DNA from: Thermonema rossianum DSM 10300
Lineage (GTDB): Bacteria; Bacteroidota; Bacteroidia; Cytophagales; Thermonemataceae
Length of the DNA: 64,000 nt
NCBI RefSeq assembly: GCF_000426825.1
Contig: NZ_AUGC01000012.1
Coordinates: forward strand, 1-64,000
Direction of reading: 5' to 3'
Shown: positions 25,959 to 34,376 of the stretch, one piece after another
How the letters are laid out: each line of letters starts with the position of its first letter
How positions within the stretch are numbered: the first letter of the stretch is position 1
Notes under the pieces: generated by a model
What the model was told of the DNA's origin: nothing
What the model saw: only the letters and a program-made list of their open reading frames with translations
The model's database searches: none
Translations under genes and position numbers: made by a program

Positions 25959-27689
25959 ATGGCAGCAGTTCGAAGTGCTCTTCTTTTTCTGTGTTTGTTG
26001 CTTGCCACACAGCCAAGCCATGCACAGAAGCGCAAGCAAAAAAGAAATGAGGAAAGCGGACGCGAGCAAGTGTTGCTGGCAGAAGCAGAACTCATAGAAG
26101 GCATGCGTTATTACATTCAGGATAATTACGACAGAGCACTTCAACACATATTGAAGGGCATACGCCTCAACCCCAAAAGCAGTGGCTTGTATTACCAAGC
26201 CGCTGTTACTCTTTCTAAAATGAACAAAAACGAAGAGGCGCTGGTATATGTGGAAAAAGCACTCAGTTTAGAAAACAGCAACCCTTACTATTATATTTTG
26301 AAAGCTCATTTGCAAAGTGCGCTCTTTCAATACAAAGAGGCAGCCAAAACCTATGAATTGCTGATAAGTCATTTTCCGAACTACAGTTTTTATGCGCTTG
26401 ATTTGGCACTGCTCTATGAAGAGCAACTAAACGAGCCGGAAAAGGCGCTGTCTGCCTACCGCAAACTGCTGGCGGAAGTAGGGGACTCGGAAGAAGTGCT
26501 TGCACGTATGCAACAGCTTTATACCCGACAGGGCGAATACGTAGAAGCATTTCGCATAGCCCTGCGCCGCCTCGAACAACAGCCCGGTGACCTTGCGCCT
26601 TACCTGCCTTTTGTGGAGCTGATTGAACGTGGCACCCCCGCGCAAGTAGAAGCAATGACCCGGGCCATCGGCAGCGATGCACAGCTAAAAACGCGCCCGG
26701 AAGCCCAAATCATGTTGGCACTGGGCTTGTACAGACTTGAAAAAAAAGACGACAGCCGCCATATTTTACGCTCTGTCATTGAAAACCCCGGCACCGGCGA
26801 GGCACTGCGCGAAGTGGCAGTCTTAAGCTATGTGCGTATGTTTAAAGATGAGGCAGACCCAAGCTTTCAGCTGAAGTACCTTGAAAAGCTATGCCGCAAA
26901 AATCCCCACAATACCGACTTGCTCAATCAGTATGGCAGCGCTTTGCAAAAAACATATCACTATGCCGAAGCCGCCCGGGTATTCCTGCAAAGCCTGGAAA
27001 CCCAAAGCTCGCAAATAGAAATATGGCTGCGCCTGTTCGACTGCCTCGACAAAACAGCGCAGTACCGCCTTTTTTACACCAAAACGCAGGAAGCACTCGA
27101 GCTTTACCCTTTTCAAGGCATCATATGGACCTGGCATGCCACTGCCTGCCTGCGGCTAAAAAAGAGTGAGGAAGCCGCCCGCGCCATCAAACGGGCACGC
27201 GAGCTGACAAGCAGCAATCAGACTGTTTTTTTGGCAGAAATAGACAGGATAGAAGCGCTTTTGTGGGCGCAACAGGGCGCATTTGAGAAAGCTGTCCAAA
27301 AAATGGAAAGCCTTTTAAAGGAATATCCACAGTCCACACAGCTGCTGTATGAGTATTGTTTGCTGCTGGCAACCCACAAGCAGAAACTTGAACGCGCGTA
27401 TAGCCTCTCGGAAAAATTAACTAAACTTGCAGGCGATAATCCGCTTGCACAATACGCACGGGGGCGGGTCCTCTACAGCCTGGGCAAATACGCAGAGGCA
27501 GTGGACTATTTGCAGCAAGCAGCCGGGCGTTTGCCCACTGCCTACACCTTGGAGCACTACGGCGATGTGCTTTTCCGTTTGGGCAAGGTGGAGGAAGCGG
27601 TCAAGCAATGGCAACAAGCCATGCAATATTCCGATACACCGGACACATTGAAGAAAAAAATTGAAGAAAAAAAGCTATATGAAAATTAA
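25959..27689 (+). CDS. Exported TPR-repeat protein
   Basis: A 576-residue protein with a signal peptide (core LLFLCLLLATQPSHA) and many TPR units across most of its length, for example YDRALQHILKGIRLNPKSSGLYYQAAV and YAEAVDYLQQAAGRLPTAYTLEHYGDVL. It is a periplasmic or envelope scaffold by type. In Bacteroidota such a protein commonly precedes a DUF4292 lipoprotein, as here, and the two overlap by 11 bp. The group is often linked to an M23 peptidase, which is not next to it in this window. Confidence 0.85.
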   Translation: MAAVRSALLFLCLLLATQPSHAQKRKQKRNEESGREQVLLAEAELIEGMRYYIQDNYDRALQHILKGIRLNPKSSGLYYQAAVTLSKMNKNEEALVYVEKALSLENSNPYYYILKAHLQSALFQYKEAAKTYELLISHFPNYSFYALDLALLYEEQLNEPEKALSAYRKLLAEVGDSEEVLARMQQLYTRQGEYVEAFRIALRRLEQQPGDLAPYLPFVELIERGTPAQVEAMTRAIGSDAQLKTRPEAQIMLALGLYRLEKKDDSRHILRSVIENPGTGEALREVAVLSYVRMFKDEADPSFQLKYLEKLCRKNPHNTDLLNQYGSALQKTYHYAEAARVFLQSLETQSSQIEIWLRLFDCLDKTAQYRLFYTKTQEALELYPFQGIIWTWHATACLRLKKSEEAARAIKRARELTSSNQTVFLAEIDRIEALLWAQQGAFEKAVQKMESLLKEYPQSTQLLYEYCLLLATHKQKLERAYSLSEKLTKLAGDNPLAQYARGRVLYSLGKYAEAVDYLQQAAGRLPTAYTLEHYGDVLFRLGKVEEAVKQWQQAMQYSDTPDTLKKKIEEKKLYEN

Positions 27690-28440
27690 GCACTTACTGT
27701 ATTTTCTTATTCTCACCTCTTGCTTTTTGTTTTCTTGTAAAAAGCGCACCTTTTCCAAAGTAGATCTCAGCGACAGCCTGCTGGTGAGCAGTACCCATTT
27801 TCAATACCTTAGTGCCAAAGCAAATTTGGATTTCACGCTTCCTTCACAAAATGCCAAAGCAAAAACAGCCATACGCATGCAACAAGACTCGCTGATATGG
27901 CTTTCCATAGGCAGTTCCATGGGCATTGAGGTGCTAAGAGTGCAAGCCAACCCCGACAGCATCTGGGTTATCAACCGCGACCAACAAAGCTATCAAGTGT
28001 TTGCCTTTCAAGAACTGAGCGAGCGCTTCAGTTTTCCTTTATCTTTTCATTTGGTACAAGACCTGCTGGTGGGCGAAATGCCCGTAAAGCAGTTTTCTAA
28101 AAACCAAACCATGCTTAACGACGACGAGTATGTCATCACACAACAAATCAATGGCATTGAAATACAGAATTACATGAGCACCGCCACACGCAAGCTCAAC
28201 CGCTTGCTTATCAAAGATACCCGCAGTGGCAGTCTGATGGAAATTGTTTACCAGCACTACACCCTTGTAGATGGCATTTTGTTTCCTTACCACATCAAAG
28301 CGCAATTACACTACCGGGACAAACAAAGTGGCGAAAAGCAGCGCATCAAGGCTGAAGTAGAGTATCAAAAAATAGAACTGAGCAACGAACCGCTGCGTTT
28401 TCCTTTTAAAGTGCCCGGCACTTACCAAAAGACCAATTAA
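27679..28440 (+). CDS. DUF4292 lipoprotein
   Basis: A 253-residue lipoprotein with signal LLYFLILTSCFLFSC followed by the basic KKR stretch; the lipidated cysteine is at about residue 19. The body is DUF4292-like (LSAKANLDFTL, SIGSSMGIEVLRV, QELSERFSFPLSF), a LolA/LppX-like half-barrel fold that may bind lipid. The role is probably in the outer membrane or envelope. The ATG at 27679 is chosen because a TTG further up has no signal peptide. It is translationally coupled to the TPR gene and ends one base before nuoI. Confidence 0.82.
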   Translation: MKIKHLLYFLILTSCFLFSCKKRTFSKVDLSDSLLVSSTHFQYLSAKANLDFTLPSQNAKAKTAIRMQQDSLIWLSIGSSMGIEVLRVQANPDSIWVINRDQQSYQVFAFQELSERFSFPLSFHLVQDLLVGEMPVKQFSKNQTMLNDDEYVITQQINGIEIQNYMSTATRKLNRLLIKDTRSGSLMEIVYQHYTLVDGILFPYHIKAQLHYRDKQSGEKQRIKAEVEYQKIELSNEPLRFPFKVPGTYQKTN

Positions 28441-29532
28441 ATGTTTTGGCACAATATAGTTACCACCCTTCGCAGCCTGCTGAAAGGCCTGCAACTCACC
28501 CTTCGGCACTTGATTCAAGCCAAAGAGCGGCGCCCTGCACTGCCCATTTGGCATCCCGATTATTTTCAATACACCCGCGGGCGGGTTACCCTGCAATACC
28601 CACACGAGCAAATACCTGTGCCTGACAACGGGCGCTACCGCTTGCACAATGAAATCGACGACTGCATTGTATGCGACAAGTGCGCCAAAATATGCCCGGT
28701 TGACTGCATAGAGATAGAAGCCATCAAATCGCCCGAGCCCATAGGCACCACCAGCGATGGCACCGTCAAAAGGCTGTATGCCGCCAAGTTCAATATCGAC
28801 ATGGCCAAGTGCTGCTATTGTGGGCTGTGCACCACGGTTTGCCCCACCGAGTGCCTGACAATGAGCAAAACCTTCGACTACACCGAAGCCGAGGTGTATG
28901 ACCTGCTTTATTTATTTGGCAATTTGAGCAAAGAAGAAATTGCAGAAAAGCAGGCGCTTTGGGCACAATATCAAGCCGAGAAGCAAGCACAACCCAAGCC
29001 CAAGGCGCCGGACGAAAAACAGAGCGCACAGGCGGCTAAAGCCAAACCTGCGTTTAAACCCAAAACAAAAAAAGCCACCGCAACGGAAGAGGGAAAAGAA
29101 AAAAAACCATCTGCCAAGCCTGTGTTTAAACCCAAAATAAAGAAAACGGAAAAGACTTCGGCAGAAACAAGTCACGAAAGCCTGCAACAGCCCAAGCCCA
29201 AAATAAAGCCGGTGGTAAAAACGAGCGAAACGGGCACAGACGGTAATGACCTGCCCCCGAAGCAGGATGCCCCGAAGCCGAAAATGAGCAAACCGGTTAT
29301 TAAACCCAAAATAAAGCCATCGCAAGCAGACGAAACAAGCAATTCCCTTCCCGGCAAAAATCCGGAAGTAAAGCCGGATGAGCCTAAAAAGAAGGCAGCC
29401 AAACCGCTGATAAAGCCCAAAATAAAACCTGTTGACAAAACAGACTCAACAGAAGAACAAGCAGCAAAAAGCAAGAAAATAAAGCCGGTTATTAAACCTA
29501 AAATACCGCCTAAAAAAGATTCAGACACATGA
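28441..29532 (+). CDS. nuoI: NADH-quinone oxidoreductase subunit I with an extended Lys/Pro-repeat tail
   Basis: Complex I subunit that carries two 4Fe-4S clusters in the electron path to quinone. Two ferredoxin motifs are present, Cys75/78/81/85 and Cys124/127/130/134, each ending in CP. The normal NuoI core finishes near residue 180. The remaining 183 residues are a low-complexity tail with repeated KPKIKP-like blocks, for example around residues 226, 252, 288 and 320, so the protein is about twice the usual length. The ATG immediately follows the DUF4292 stop codon, and nuoJ overlaps the end by 4 bp. Confidence 0.93.
   Translation: MFWHNIVTTLRSLLKGLQLTLRHLIQAKERRPALPIWHPDYFQYTRGRVTLQYPHEQIPVPDNGRYRLHNEIDDCIVCDKCAKICPVDCIEIEAIKSPEPIGTTSDGTVKRLYAAKFNIDMAKCCYCGLCTTVCPTECLTMSKTFDYTEAEVYDLLYLFGNLSKEEIAEKQALWAQYQAEKQAQPKPKAPDEKQSAQAAKAKPAFKPKTKKATATEEGKEKKPSAKPVFKPKIKKTEKTSAETSHESLQQPKPKIKPVVKTSETGTDGNDLPPKQDAPKPKMSKPVIKPKIKPSQADETSNSLPGKNPEVKPDEPKKKAAKPLIKPKIKPVDKTDSTEEQAAKSKKIKPVIKPKIPPKKDSDT
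28981..29529 (+). repeat. Region coding KPKIKP-type protein repeats in the NuoI tail
   Basis: DNA encoding the low-complexity tail. At least five copies of a motif like (P/A)VIKPKIKP or FKPKIKK are separated by acidic Ser/Thr/Glu linkers. Codons vary between copies (aaa/aag, ccc/ccg/cct), so the repeat is kept at protein level rather than as recent DNA duplication. Confidence 0.75.
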
Positions 29533-30032
29533 ATAATTGGCTTCCTTATATGTTTGGTGCTGTGGTGATAGGCAGTGCTGCCTATGCCGCCTTCAGCAAG
29601 CACTTGGTGCGTGTCATCTTTGCTCTTTTGGCTTGTTTGCTTGGTGTGGCAGCCCTTTATGCCCTGCTGATGGCCGAACTCATAGCCGTAGCGCAACTCA
29701 TCGTTTATATTGGCGGGCTGTTGATTGTATTGCTTTTTGCCGTTTTGCTGACCCAACGCCATACCCAAGGTGGGCCACCACGCATCCATAACCGAAATGT
29801 TTTAGCAGGCTGGCTGTTGAGCCTTTCTCTGCTGTGTGTGTTGTTTTATGGCATCATGCAGCTGTCGCTTCCCCGGCAAACGACCGAAGCACCTTCGCTT
29901 TACGAACTTAGTGCCGGGCTCATGACCAAACACTTAGTGGCATTTGAGATTGCCGGCTTGCTGCTTACCATTGCCCTTATTGGGGCTCTGTACTGGACGA
30001 AAAAAGCACAAACACAAACAGATACGGACTAA
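29529..30032 (+). CDS. nuoJ: NADH-quinone oxidoreductase subunit J
   Basis: A 167-residue membrane subunit of complex I with five hydrophobic segments. The conserved central part AELIAVAQLIVYIGGLLIVLLFAVLLTQ is typical of NuoJ, and the region between ALLACLLGVAALYALL and that stretch matches the family. The start overlaps the nuoI stop by 4 bp, so the two are coupled. No nuoK follows; the next gene is a hemerythrin protein after 101 bp, so nuoI-nuoJ here are separate from the rest of the complex I cluster. Confidence 0.93.
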   Translation: MNNWLPYMFGAVVIGSAAYAAFSKHLVRVIFALLACLLGVAALYALLMAELIAVAQLIVYIGGLLIVLLFAVLLTQRHTQGGPPRIHNRNVLAGWLLSLSLLCVLFYGIMQLSLPRQTTEAPSLYELSAGLMTKHLVAFEIAGLLLTIALIGALYWTKKAQTQTDTD

Positions 30033-30065
30033 ATCGCTCATTTTCTGAACACAAGCAGCTACAGT

Positions 30066-30094
30066 TTGGTGTTTTTTTATTAAATTAGCTTTTG
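30066..30094 (+). promoter_or_regulatory. Candidate promoter of the hemerythrin gene
   Basis: TTG at 30066-30068 and TAGCTTTTG at 30086-30094 (one base longer than TAnnTTTG) lie 17 bp apart, 39 bp before the ATG at 30134. Tentative. Confidence 0.3.
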
Positions 30095-30133
30095 CATTCT
30101 TCGTCATTATCATCACTTCTTGTATAAAAAAGC

Positions 30134-30883
30134 ATGCTGCTCCACACTACCATAGAGCAACTGGTTCGAAACAATTACGTTTATGCCATGGCATTGCGCC
30201 ATTTGGGCATCCGTTTTTTTGAACACCCACACACCACAGTGGCAGAGCTCTGCCGCCGCTATGCATGGAATGAGCAGCACATATCTTCATTTTTTGCAGA
30301 CTACCACAGGCTGTTCCGTAATCTTTCTTTAAAAGAAGCCCAATCGTGCAGTATTGAGTTTTTGCTGGATTTTCTACGGCATGCACACCGCTTGTTTGTT
30401 CGCGAGCGTCTGCCTTTTATAGCAGAGCTTATCGAAGCATTGCCGGTGTCGCCTGCACACAAAGACCTGATAGAAGATTTAAAGGTGCTTTTTCCTTTAT
30501 TCAGCGAAGAGTTTATTCTTCATATTCATGAGGAAGAGGACCACTTTTTTCATTACATAGAGCTACTCACACAAGCCAAAAAAGAAAAAAAGCCCTCTGC
30601 CGGGCTCATTTTCAAAATGCAAGAAACGCATATAGGAAGTTTTGCGCTTGACCACGAAACCCACGATGACGAAATGCGCGGCATCCGGCGCCTGACCCAC
30701 AACTACCACATCCCTGCCGATGCGCCTACCAACCTGGTCGTTGTGTTGTCAGCCCTTTCCGATTTTGACAAAGAGTTGCATTTGCATGCTCAAATTGAAA
30801 ACGAAATACTGTTTCCCAAGGCTCTACGCTTAGAGCAGGAAATAAGACGCAGCTTTATGGTGCATCTGTTTCCGCCCAATTGA
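30134..30883 (+). CDS. Hemerythrin-like di-iron protein (RIC/ScdA-like)
   Basis: A 249-residue protein built like iron-sulfur cluster repair proteins. The C-terminal hemerythrin domain shows FILHIHEEEDHFFHYIELL, DHETHDDEMRGIRRL and LHLHAQIENEILFPKA, with the expected His and acidic ligands. The N-terminal part resembles the ScdA DUF542 region, but the usual GIDFCCGG cysteine pair is missing; here it reads HLGIRFFEHPH. It may therefore bind oxygen or iron without the thiol chemistry of RIC. It converges on a histidine kinase gene with a 1-bp gap. Confidence 0.82.
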   Translation: MLLHTTIEQLVRNNYVYAMALRHLGIRFFEHPHTTVAELCRRYAWNEQHISSFFADYHRLFRNLSLKEAQSCSIEFLLDFLRHAHRLFVRERLPFIAELIEALPVSPAHKDLIEDLKVLFPLFSEEFILHIHEEEDHFFHYIELLTQAKKEKKPSAGLIFKMQETHIGSFALDHETHDDEMRGIRRLTHNYHIPADAPTNLVVVLSALSDFDKELHLHAQIENEILFPKALRLEQEIRRSFMVHLFPPN

Positions 30884-30884
30884 C

Positions 30885-32174
30885 TTAATCCTTCTCGCTC
30901 AAAGAGGTGTTGTTTTCCCAAGCTTCGACAATCTTGCGCAAAGGATTTTTCTTATTGATAAGCTCGTAAGCCTCTATGCCTTCCGTCTGCTGGTTGGGCA
31001 ATATGATACGGAACTTGGTGCCTTTGTCTATCTCGGATGCTTTCACAAAAATGCGCCCCTTGTGATAATTCTCCACAATGCGCTTGGCCAAGGTAAGCCC
31101 CAAACCCCATCCGCGTTTCTTGGTAGTATAGCCGGGCGTAAATATTTTTTTGAATTTCGACTTGGGAATGCCTTTTCCCGTATCGCTTACGTCTATAATC
31201 GTCTTTTTGTGATTGGCAGTTACTTTTAATTTGATTTCTATTTTTCCCACGCCGTTCATGGCATCCACTGCATTCTTGCAAAGGTTTTCAATCACCCACT
31301 GAAACAGATGCCTGTTCATCAATACGCGTGTATCCTTCAAGGTGTAATTGATGACCTCCATTTCCACCTTCGGTGATATGCGCGGACGCAAATAATCAAT
31401 AATCTCTTTCACCACCTCATAAGGATTCTCCGGCTTGAAGGTAGGTTTTGAGCCTATATTTGAAAAGCGCTCGGTAATGATTTGCAAGCGTTTAATGTCT
31501 TTTTCCAACTCGCCCAACACTTCGTGCCCTTTAAACTGCTCATCGTGTTTGAGCAGCTCCACCCAAGCCATCAAAGAAGAGATGGGCGTCCCCAACTGAT
31601 GCGCCGTTTCTTTTGCCAAGCCCACCCATATGCGGTTTTGCTCTGCCTTTCGCGAATACGAAAAAGCCAAGTAGGTGAGAAAGCCAAAGATAGCAATCAC
31701 ACTCAACTGCGCATAAGGATACCAACGCAGTTGATAAATCAAATCGGAATTGCGGTAATAAATCTTATTGTGAGTGGGGGCACCTACTTCATACTCCACA
31801 ATAATGGGCGAGTGCTCTTGTTTCATGATTTCCAGCTCCCGCTGCAGAATCCGCTCTTTTCGCTCCGGCGAAACTCCCGGCGGTATATCTATGTTCTTGT
31901 ACGTGATTATGTTCCCTTCATGATCTGTGAGAATCACCGGGATATGTTGGTTGGACTTGATAATTTCATCGAAAATAAAGGTAAGAGGCTCATTGTTTTC
32001 GGGGTCCAAGGTAAAGCGCAAAGCCGAGGCATAAAGCTCTATTTGCTCTTTTTCGCGCTCTACCAGTTTTTTCACCAAGGTGTCGGTATAATAAAGCGAC
32101 ACCCCACCTATCAGAAGGGCTATCACGAAAACCAATAGCTTAAACTCCGACTTATGTCTGTAAATATCCATCAT
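30885..32174 (-). CDS. Membrane-bound sensor histidine kinase
   Basis: A 429-residue kinase with two membrane helices (about 12-28 and 154-172) around a small periplasmic sensor domain. The phospho-accepting His192 lies in KETAHQLGTPISSLMAW. The ATP-binding domain has the N-box WVIENLCKNAVDAM, G1 DTGKGIP and G2 RGWGLGLTLAKRIV. All catalytic boxes are intact. No response regulator is adjacent, so it is an orphan kinase here. M1 and M2 are both ATG; the first is annotated. Confidence 0.93.
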   Translation of the reverse strand: MMDIYRHKSEFKLLVFVIALLIGGVSLYYTDTLVKKLVEREKEQIELYASALRFTLDPENNEPLTFIFDEIIKSNQHIPVILTDHEGNIITYKNIDIPPGVSPERKERILQRELEIMKQEHSPIIVEYEVGAPTHNKIYYRNSDLIYQLRWYPYAQLSVIAIFGFLTYLAFSYSRKAEQNRIWVGLAKETAHQLGTPISSLMAWVELLKHDEQFKGHEVLGELEKDIKRLQIITERFSNIGSKPTFKPENPYEVVKEIIDYLRPRISPKVEMEVINYTLKDTRVLMNRHLFQWVIENLCKNAVDAMNGVGKIEIKLKVTANHKKTIIDVSDTGKGIPKSKFKKIFTPGYTTKKRGWGLGLTLAKRIVENYHKGRIFVKASEIDKGTKFRIILPNQQTEGIEAYELINKKNPLRKIVEAWENNTSLSEKD

Positions 32175-32258
32175 GAAGTTAAGCGGCTTGCTTATTTAGA
32201 ATCTTTCTAAATTTCAACTTGTTGATTGTAATCATTTATCCCATTGTGAATTAAACGC

Positions 32259-32266
32259 TAATTTTG
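32259..32266 (+). promoter_or_regulatory. Putative -7 element of hemA
   Basis: TAATTTTG fits TAnnTTTG, 21 bp before the hemA ATG. Confidence 0.5.
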
Positions 32267-32287
32267 CAATAATCAAAACTTAGAAAA

Positions 32288-33547
32288 ATGCTATACGGTT
32301 TCAAAGCACTTACCCTCACTTACCATACAGCCCCCGTAGAAGTGCGCGAACGTTATGCGCTCAATGAAGCAGAAGCCAAGCAGTTGTTGCAAATGCTTCA
32401 GGAGCAAGGCATACAAGAGGCAATGGTGCTTTCTACCTGTAACCGTACGGAAATATACTACTCTTCCCAGGAGCCGCAAGAAGCCTTGCTGTTTTATGCT
32501 TTGGGCATGCTCAAGAGTTATCCCATAGACCAAGATAAGCAATATTTCTTGCATCTTGGCGATCAGCGCGAAGCTGTTCGCCATCTCTTTGAGGTGAGCT
32601 TGGGACTGGATTCACAGGTGCTGGGCGACCTTCAAATCATCAATCAAGTAAAAAGGGCTTATCAATGGGCTGCCGATCTGAACATGGCGGGCCCTTTTCT
32701 GCATCGTTTGATGCATACCATCTTTTTTGTAAACAAACGCGTGGTGCAGCAAACGGCCTTCCGCGATGGCGCCGCTTCTACTTCCTATGCGGCTGTTGAA
32801 ATTGCCGATGAAATCAGCACTGCTATCCACGAGCCTGTGGTGCTGGTTGTAGGGGTAGGGGAAATAGGCGCCGACGTATGCCGAAACTTGGTAGGCAGAC
32901 CCGTAGGCGAGGTAATCATTACCAACCGGACTTACGAAAAAGCCGAGGCGCTGGCAGCAGAAACCGGCTTCCGGGCTGAACCTTTTGACAAACTCGACGC
33001 ACTCCTGCACAAAGCCGATATTATTATTTCATCGGTAGGCATGGCACAGCCCCTGTTCAATAAAGAACGTGTGGCGGCTCTTCCTATCGCTTCATTCAAA
33101 TACTTCATCGACCTTGCCATTCCACGCAGTGTGGCCAAAGAAGTTGAAGACATTCCCGGCATGGTGGTTTACAACGTGGACGACATCAGCCAACGGGTGC
33201 AGGCCTCTCTTGAAACACGCAAGCAGGCCATTCCGCAAGTGCGCGCCCTCATGGAAGAAGGATTGGCCGAGTTTGAAGAGTGGTCGAAGGAAATGGAAGT
33301 ATCGCCTACCATCAAGAAACTGAAAAACGCACTCGAAGAAATCCGGCAAAAAGAGATAGCCAAGTACCTGAAGCATCTCGACGAAAAAGAAAGAGCTGCC
33401 GTAGAGCGGGTAACCAAAAGCATGATTCAAAAAATCATACAGTTGCCGGTGCTTCAGCTGAAGGCAGCCTGCAAACGCGGCGAAGCAGAAACCTTGGTCG
33501 ATGTGCTCAACGACCTGTTCAACCTCGAAAAACAAGCCGTCAAATAG
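32288..33547 (+). CDS. hemA: Glutamyl-tRNA reductase
   Basis: Reduces glutamyl-tRNA(Glu) to glutamate-1-semialdehyde with NADPH, the first committed step of tetrapyrrole synthesis by the C5 route. The 419-residue protein has the catalytic Cys51 in LSTCNRTEIYY. The shikimate-dehydrogenase-like cofactor domain shows VVGVGEIGADVCRNL, and a C-terminal dimerisation helix runs to the end. The GNRTYEKAEALA-like motif appears as ITNRTYEKAEALA. A gamma carbonic anhydrase starts 9 bp later and may be co-transcribed. The rest of the haem pathway is not in the window. Confidence 0.96.
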   Translation: MLYGFKALTLTYHTAPVEVRERYALNEAEAKQLLQMLQEQGIQEAMVLSTCNRTEIYYSSQEPQEALLFYALGMLKSYPIDQDKQYFLHLGDQREAVRHLFEVSLGLDSQVLGDLQIINQVKRAYQWAADLNMAGPFLHRLMHTIFFVNKRVVQQTAFRDGAASTSYAAVEIADEISTAIHEPVVLVVGVGEIGADVCRNLVGRPVGEVIITNRTYEKAEALAAETGFRAEPFDKLDALLHKADIIISSVGMAQPLFNKERVAALPIASFKYFIDLAIPRSVAKEVEDIPGMVVYNVDDISQRVQASLETRKQAIPQVRALMEEGLAEFEEWSKEMEVSPTIKKLKNALEEIRQKEIAKYLKHLDEKERAAVERVTKSMIQKIIQLPVLQLKAACKRGEAETLVDVLNDLFNLEKQAVK

Positions 33548-33556
33548 TTCAACTGT

Positions 33557-34075
33557 ATGGCGCTCATCATGGATGTACGAGGACACTCGCCCCGCTGGGG
33601 GGAAGGTTGTTTCATAGCCCCCAATGCCACTATAGTAGGCGACGTGCTCATGGGCAATCATTGCAGCGTGTGGTTCAATGCCGTGATACGGGGCGATGTA
33701 AACAGCATTCGCATTGGTGACTACTGCAACATACAAGATGGCGCCGTCATCCATTGCACCTACGAGCGCACCAAAACCATCATAGGCAACCGGGTATCCA
33801 TAGGGCATAACGCCATTGTTCACGGGTGCACCATTCACGACAACGTGCTCATTGGCATGGGTGCCATTATCATGGACGGTGCTGTTATTCATAGTGGTTC
33901 CATCATTGGCGCCGGTGCGGTGGTATTGGCCGGCACCGTCGTAGAAGCCGGCACCATATGGGCAGGCAACCCTGCGCGCTTCATTAAAATGGCCGGCGAT
34001 AAAAGTGATGAAATTGCCCGCATTGCAGGCAACTACCCCCTCTATGCTTCCTGGTTTCAGCAAGAAAAAGAATAA
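33557..34075 (+). CDS. Gamma-carbonic anhydrase family protein
   Basis: A 172-residue left-handed beta-helix protein of the YrdA/PaaY/Cam type that forms trimers. Hexapeptide repeats run from about residue 18 (FIAPNATIVGDVLMG) to 140, then a C-terminal helix. The zinc-binding histidines His66, His84 and His89 are present (VIHCTYER, SIGHNAIVHG). Whether it hydrates CO2 or acts on another substrate cannot be told from sequence. It is 9 bp after hemA. Confidence 0.93.
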   Translation: MALIMDVRGHSPRWGEGCFIAPNATIVGDVLMGNHCSVWFNAVIRGDVNSIRIGDYCNIQDGAVIHCTYERTKTIIGNRVSIGHNAIVHGCTIHDNVLIGMGAIIMDGAVIHSGSIIGAGAVVLAGTVVEAGTIWAGNPARFIKMAGDKSDEIARIAGNYPLYASWFQQEKE

Positions 34076-34376
34076 CGACTTCCTGTAATCATTCTATCCA
34101 TACACTGCCATAGTGGCGTGGTCTCGCATCTCTACTACAGGTACTCCCCCCTCTCTTATTCAACAGCTTTGCCTTTTAGCCGTCTTGCCAAAAAGCGCCG
34201 GCAAGCAGCATTTCTTAAATACAAGTAAGTTGGAATTTTTTGCACTTTTTTTCGCTTTTATTATTAGCTTTGCTATCTTTGTTTAGTATTTAATCAAAAA
34301 TAACTCTCTTTAAATCAAGAACTTTCAGTTCAAATATTGGATTTTTGCTCAAAAAATCACAAGAAACGAATAAACT
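34076..34376. other. Intergenic region between the carbonic anhydrase gene and a coiled-coil protein gene
   Basis: A 301-bp gap. The first half contains an imperfect hairpin (CTTGCC / GGCAAG near 34182-34208) without a T-run. The second half is A/T-rich and carries two overlapping -7-like elements, described separately. I see no gene or structured RNA in it. Confidence 0.5.
34265..34281 (+). promoter_or_regulatory. Two adjacent -7 elements
   Basis: TAGCTTTG (34265-34272) and TATCTTTG (34274-34281) both fit TAnnTTTG and lie about 95-110 bp before the ATG at 34377, suggesting two start sites or one shifted start with a long leader. Confidence 0.45.

Noticed and set aside
33092-34063. A 323-codon frame antisense to hemA and the carbonic anhydrase
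   Set aside because: Both genes on the + strand have intact catalytic motifs; the antisense frame is a by-product of codon bias.
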